Assembly: GCF_000002865.3 (NCBI RefSeq)
Contig: NW_001865055.1
Coordinates: forward strand, 533,029-597,028
Reading direction: 5' to 3'
Length of the DNA: 64,000 bases
Origin: Monosiga brevicollis MX1
Lineage: Eukaryota > Opisthokonta > Choanoflagellata > Craspedida > Salpingoecidae
The notes beneath the pieces are model-generated. The model did not search any database. It was not told the origin of the DNA and saw only the letters and a program-made list of their open reading frames with translations. The translations under genes were made by a program, and so were the position numbers. Positions 62,080 to 64,000 of the stretch are shown piece after piece; the first letter of the stretch is position 1, and the number at the start of each line of letters is the position of its first letter.

Positions 62080-63728
62080 TAAAGTAACGTAGATGCGTCC
62101 AAGGCTGCTCATGATCGCTGCGGTGTCCTCTTGCTTTCTTTTACATTTAGGCGCTTCTTGAGCGATGTGACCTGCTACGACATCATGCCTCCCAGCGTCA
62201 AAATGGTTGTCTTTGACATTGACCTCAAGGTGCGGTGGTTGACACTCCAGAGCGCCGGTGGTGTTTGGTTCATTTGACCTCATGCCTGCCCCATGCCTCC
62301 TCGCTGGAACGCCCCTGCGGCAATGAGCAGGTCAAAAAGGCATTTTTCGCCTTGGTCCAAAACGGCATTCGCAGCGCCCCACTATGGGATAGTCGCCGAC
62401 AGCAGTTTGTGGGCATGATTACCGTCACGGGTACGTGTCACACACACGCACATATTTGCACACACGCGCATGTGCGCGTCATTTGCTGCTCGTCCCCGTC
62501 AGTGGCATGTTCTAGCTACCGGTTCACGTACCAACTGTTTCCTGAATATATAGACTTTATCAAGATTCTCCGCCGATACTACGTGTCCCCGCAAACACAA
62601 ATGATCGAACTGGAGGAGCATCGCATTCGCAGCTGGCGTGGTGCGTCACCCGCACACCCACAACGGCCATCACGTGCTCCCTTTTTCATAATGCCTTGCC
62701 ATTTTTTTTTGAATATATAGAAATGTCACGACGCCACCGACCCGACGTCCTTGTCTGCGTTGACCCCATGATCAGGTCAGATCCCGATGGCATCTATCTG
62801 TGGCTGTGTCTGTGGATCTGAATCCCTAGCTGTTGCTGTGATTGTCCGCCCATCGGCCTGGCTGCACGCTTGCCACACGGCCTTGCTCACTTTCCTCTGT
62901 ATTGCTCATTTTTAGCTTGCACACCGCTACAAGACTACTCCTGGAGGAGAAAATTCATCGCCTGCCCGTCATCGACTCCCTCACAGGCAATGCGCTATCT
63001 GTCCTGACCCACAAGCGCATCCTGCACTTTATCCATGCCAATGTATGTCCCTGCTACAGATAACCTCGTTGACATGTGTCCGAGTTACAGGCGTGTGGTA
63101 TTTATGCTGGCCTCTTTGGATTGCGTCTGCCCCAAACCGGTTTGGCCGATTCTGTAGATGCACAATGAGCATCGACCATCCATGCTGTCCATCAAGCTAG
63201 GTGATTTGATGATTGGCACCTACAAAAACATTGCCACGGTGAGTTGTGTCGCGCGGGTCTCTTTGCTATTGTTACCGGCTTTTGAATCTTAGGAATTTCA
63301 GTTTTGGCGTTGTCCTATGCTCCCGTTGTGGGACATGTCCGTGACTCATGTCTGGGGCTGGTGTCATGTAGCTCAAGCCCGATGACCCGATTATCCGAGC
63401 GCTGGAGCTTTTCGTCGAGAAGCGCGTGTCGGCTCTTCCCGTTCTCAATGCGGAGGGCCAAGTTACGGACATTTATGCCAAACACGACGTCATCAACTTG
63501 GCCCGTGAAGGCACATACGACAACCTCGACATTAGCGTCAGCTCAGGCCTGCAACACCGACAGCAGGGCTTTGAGGGGGTCAAGACATGCAAGCTGTCAC
63601 ATAGTATGGGCCAGATTATTGATCGCATCGTCAATGCCAACGTCCACCGCCTCGTCGTGGTGGATGATGACATGCACCTCCTCGGCATCCTCAGCCTCTC
63701 GGATGTCCTCAAGTATCTCCTCGGCTAG
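61406..63728 (+). CDS. PRKAG: AMP-activated protein kinase gamma subunit
   Basis: ATG 61406 ([20 protein letters not shown]) to TAG 63726-63728. A Ser/Pro/Arg-rich N-terminal extension of about 150 residues ends at an 82-nt intron (61777-61858) that restores frame into [10 protein letters not shown]. The four CBS repeats follow: [124 protein letters not shown]. The adenine-nucleotide contacts of the family (HRLPVID, THKRIL, LSLSDVL) are in place, so the subunit should sense AMP/ADP/ATP and regulate the kinase heterotrimer. The extension resembles the long isoforms of animal gamma subunits in position, not in sequence. A CA microsatellite fills part of one intron (62007-62077). Confidence 0.95.
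62007..62077. repeat. (CA)n microsatellite in AMPK gamma intron
   Basis: About 35 CA units in the intron between the exons ending CQQRYA and starting [10 protein letters not shown]. Confidence 0.96.
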
Positions 63729-63949
63729 TTTTGCTGATCTGTTTCTGGAGAAAGTGCTTTTGCTTGCGTGCAGCCTGTACCACGGGGCCCGAGCCGCCCC
63801 GACCGGGCCGCGTGCTTGCCTTGATACAATCCGTGTGTTATTATCCCTTATCAATGCCACCACGCACGTGTGCCTCGGTGTTTGCGTTGGACCTCACCTT
63901 TGCCAGACTGTGAGTGGTTTACTTTATGTCTCTGGGTGTTGACAGCTTT

Positions 63950-64000
<51 letters not shown>
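63729..64000. other. 3' flank of AMPK gamma, ending in a (GT)n repeat
   Basis: Probable 3' UTR. A (GT)n tract (63955-63999) runs to the window edge, so its full length is not visible. Confidence 0.6.

Noticed and set aside
61647-62087. Possible frameshift in AMPK gamma between residues near 61780 and 61860
   Set aside because: An 82-nt GT-AG intron (61777-61858) explains the change of frame exactly, so no damage is needed.

Overview
The window looks like a piece of a choanoflagellate nuclear genome, most probably Monosiga brevicollis or a close relative. The signs are: GC-rich, intron-dense genes with short introns (about 80-250 bp); a receptor tyrosine kinase and an SH2-carrying transmembrane receptor (tyrosine signalling outside plants and fungi); flagellar genes (calaxin/EFCAB1, TEX9); and clearly animal-like versions of TRMO, SUMF1, TAF2, PSMD2, SNU13 and AMPK gamma. 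Species assignment is inference; all exon boundaries were read by eye from GT/AG sites and reading phase.

Layout. 0.1-2.2 kb (+): a U2AF65-like RNA-binding protein with a 123-base sequencing gap in its last intron. 2.7-7.0 kb (-): a multidomain LRR-ankyrin-Met/Gly-rich-coiled coil-PX protein that I read as one gene. 7.8-11.4 kb (+): a BAR-like, proline-rich, PDZ scaffold. 11.6-13.6 kb (-): TRMO, a tRNA N6-methyltransferase. 14.1-18.0 kb (-): a receptor tyrosine kinase. 18.6-23.6 kb (-): a C-type lectin/EGF/FG-GAP transmembrane protein whose tail holds many tyrosines and an SH2 domain. 24.3-26.4 kb (-): an SLC17/PHT4-type MFS transporter. 27.3-28.7 kb: two small intronless genes, head to head. 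29.8-33.0 kb (-): an intronless F-box/WD40 gene.

35.8-37.0 kb (+): calaxin. 37.6-38.5 kb (-): a small RG-rich protein. 39.3-45.9 kb (+): TAF2. 46.3-48.1 kb (-): SUMF1 (formylglycine-generating enzyme). 48.4-50.5 kb (+): TEX9. 50.9-51.4 kb (-): SNU13. 53.0-57.5 kb (+): PSMD2/RPN1. 57.8-60.2 kb (-): an unrecognised Ser/Pro-rich, probably nuclear protein. 61.4-63.7 kb (+): AMPK gamma.

From 27.3 kb to the end, twelve consecutive gene calls alternate strand without exception, so every promoter region is divergent and every 3' end convergent. Most long (CA/GT)n or (CT)n microsatellites lie in 5' regions or introns. The most interesting part is 14-24 kb, where a tyrosine kinase receptor and an SH2-bearing lectin-like receptor lie in tandem, together with the LRR-ANK-PX chimera and the BAR-PDZ scaffold. 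No tRNA, rRNA, CRISPR or transposon was found.
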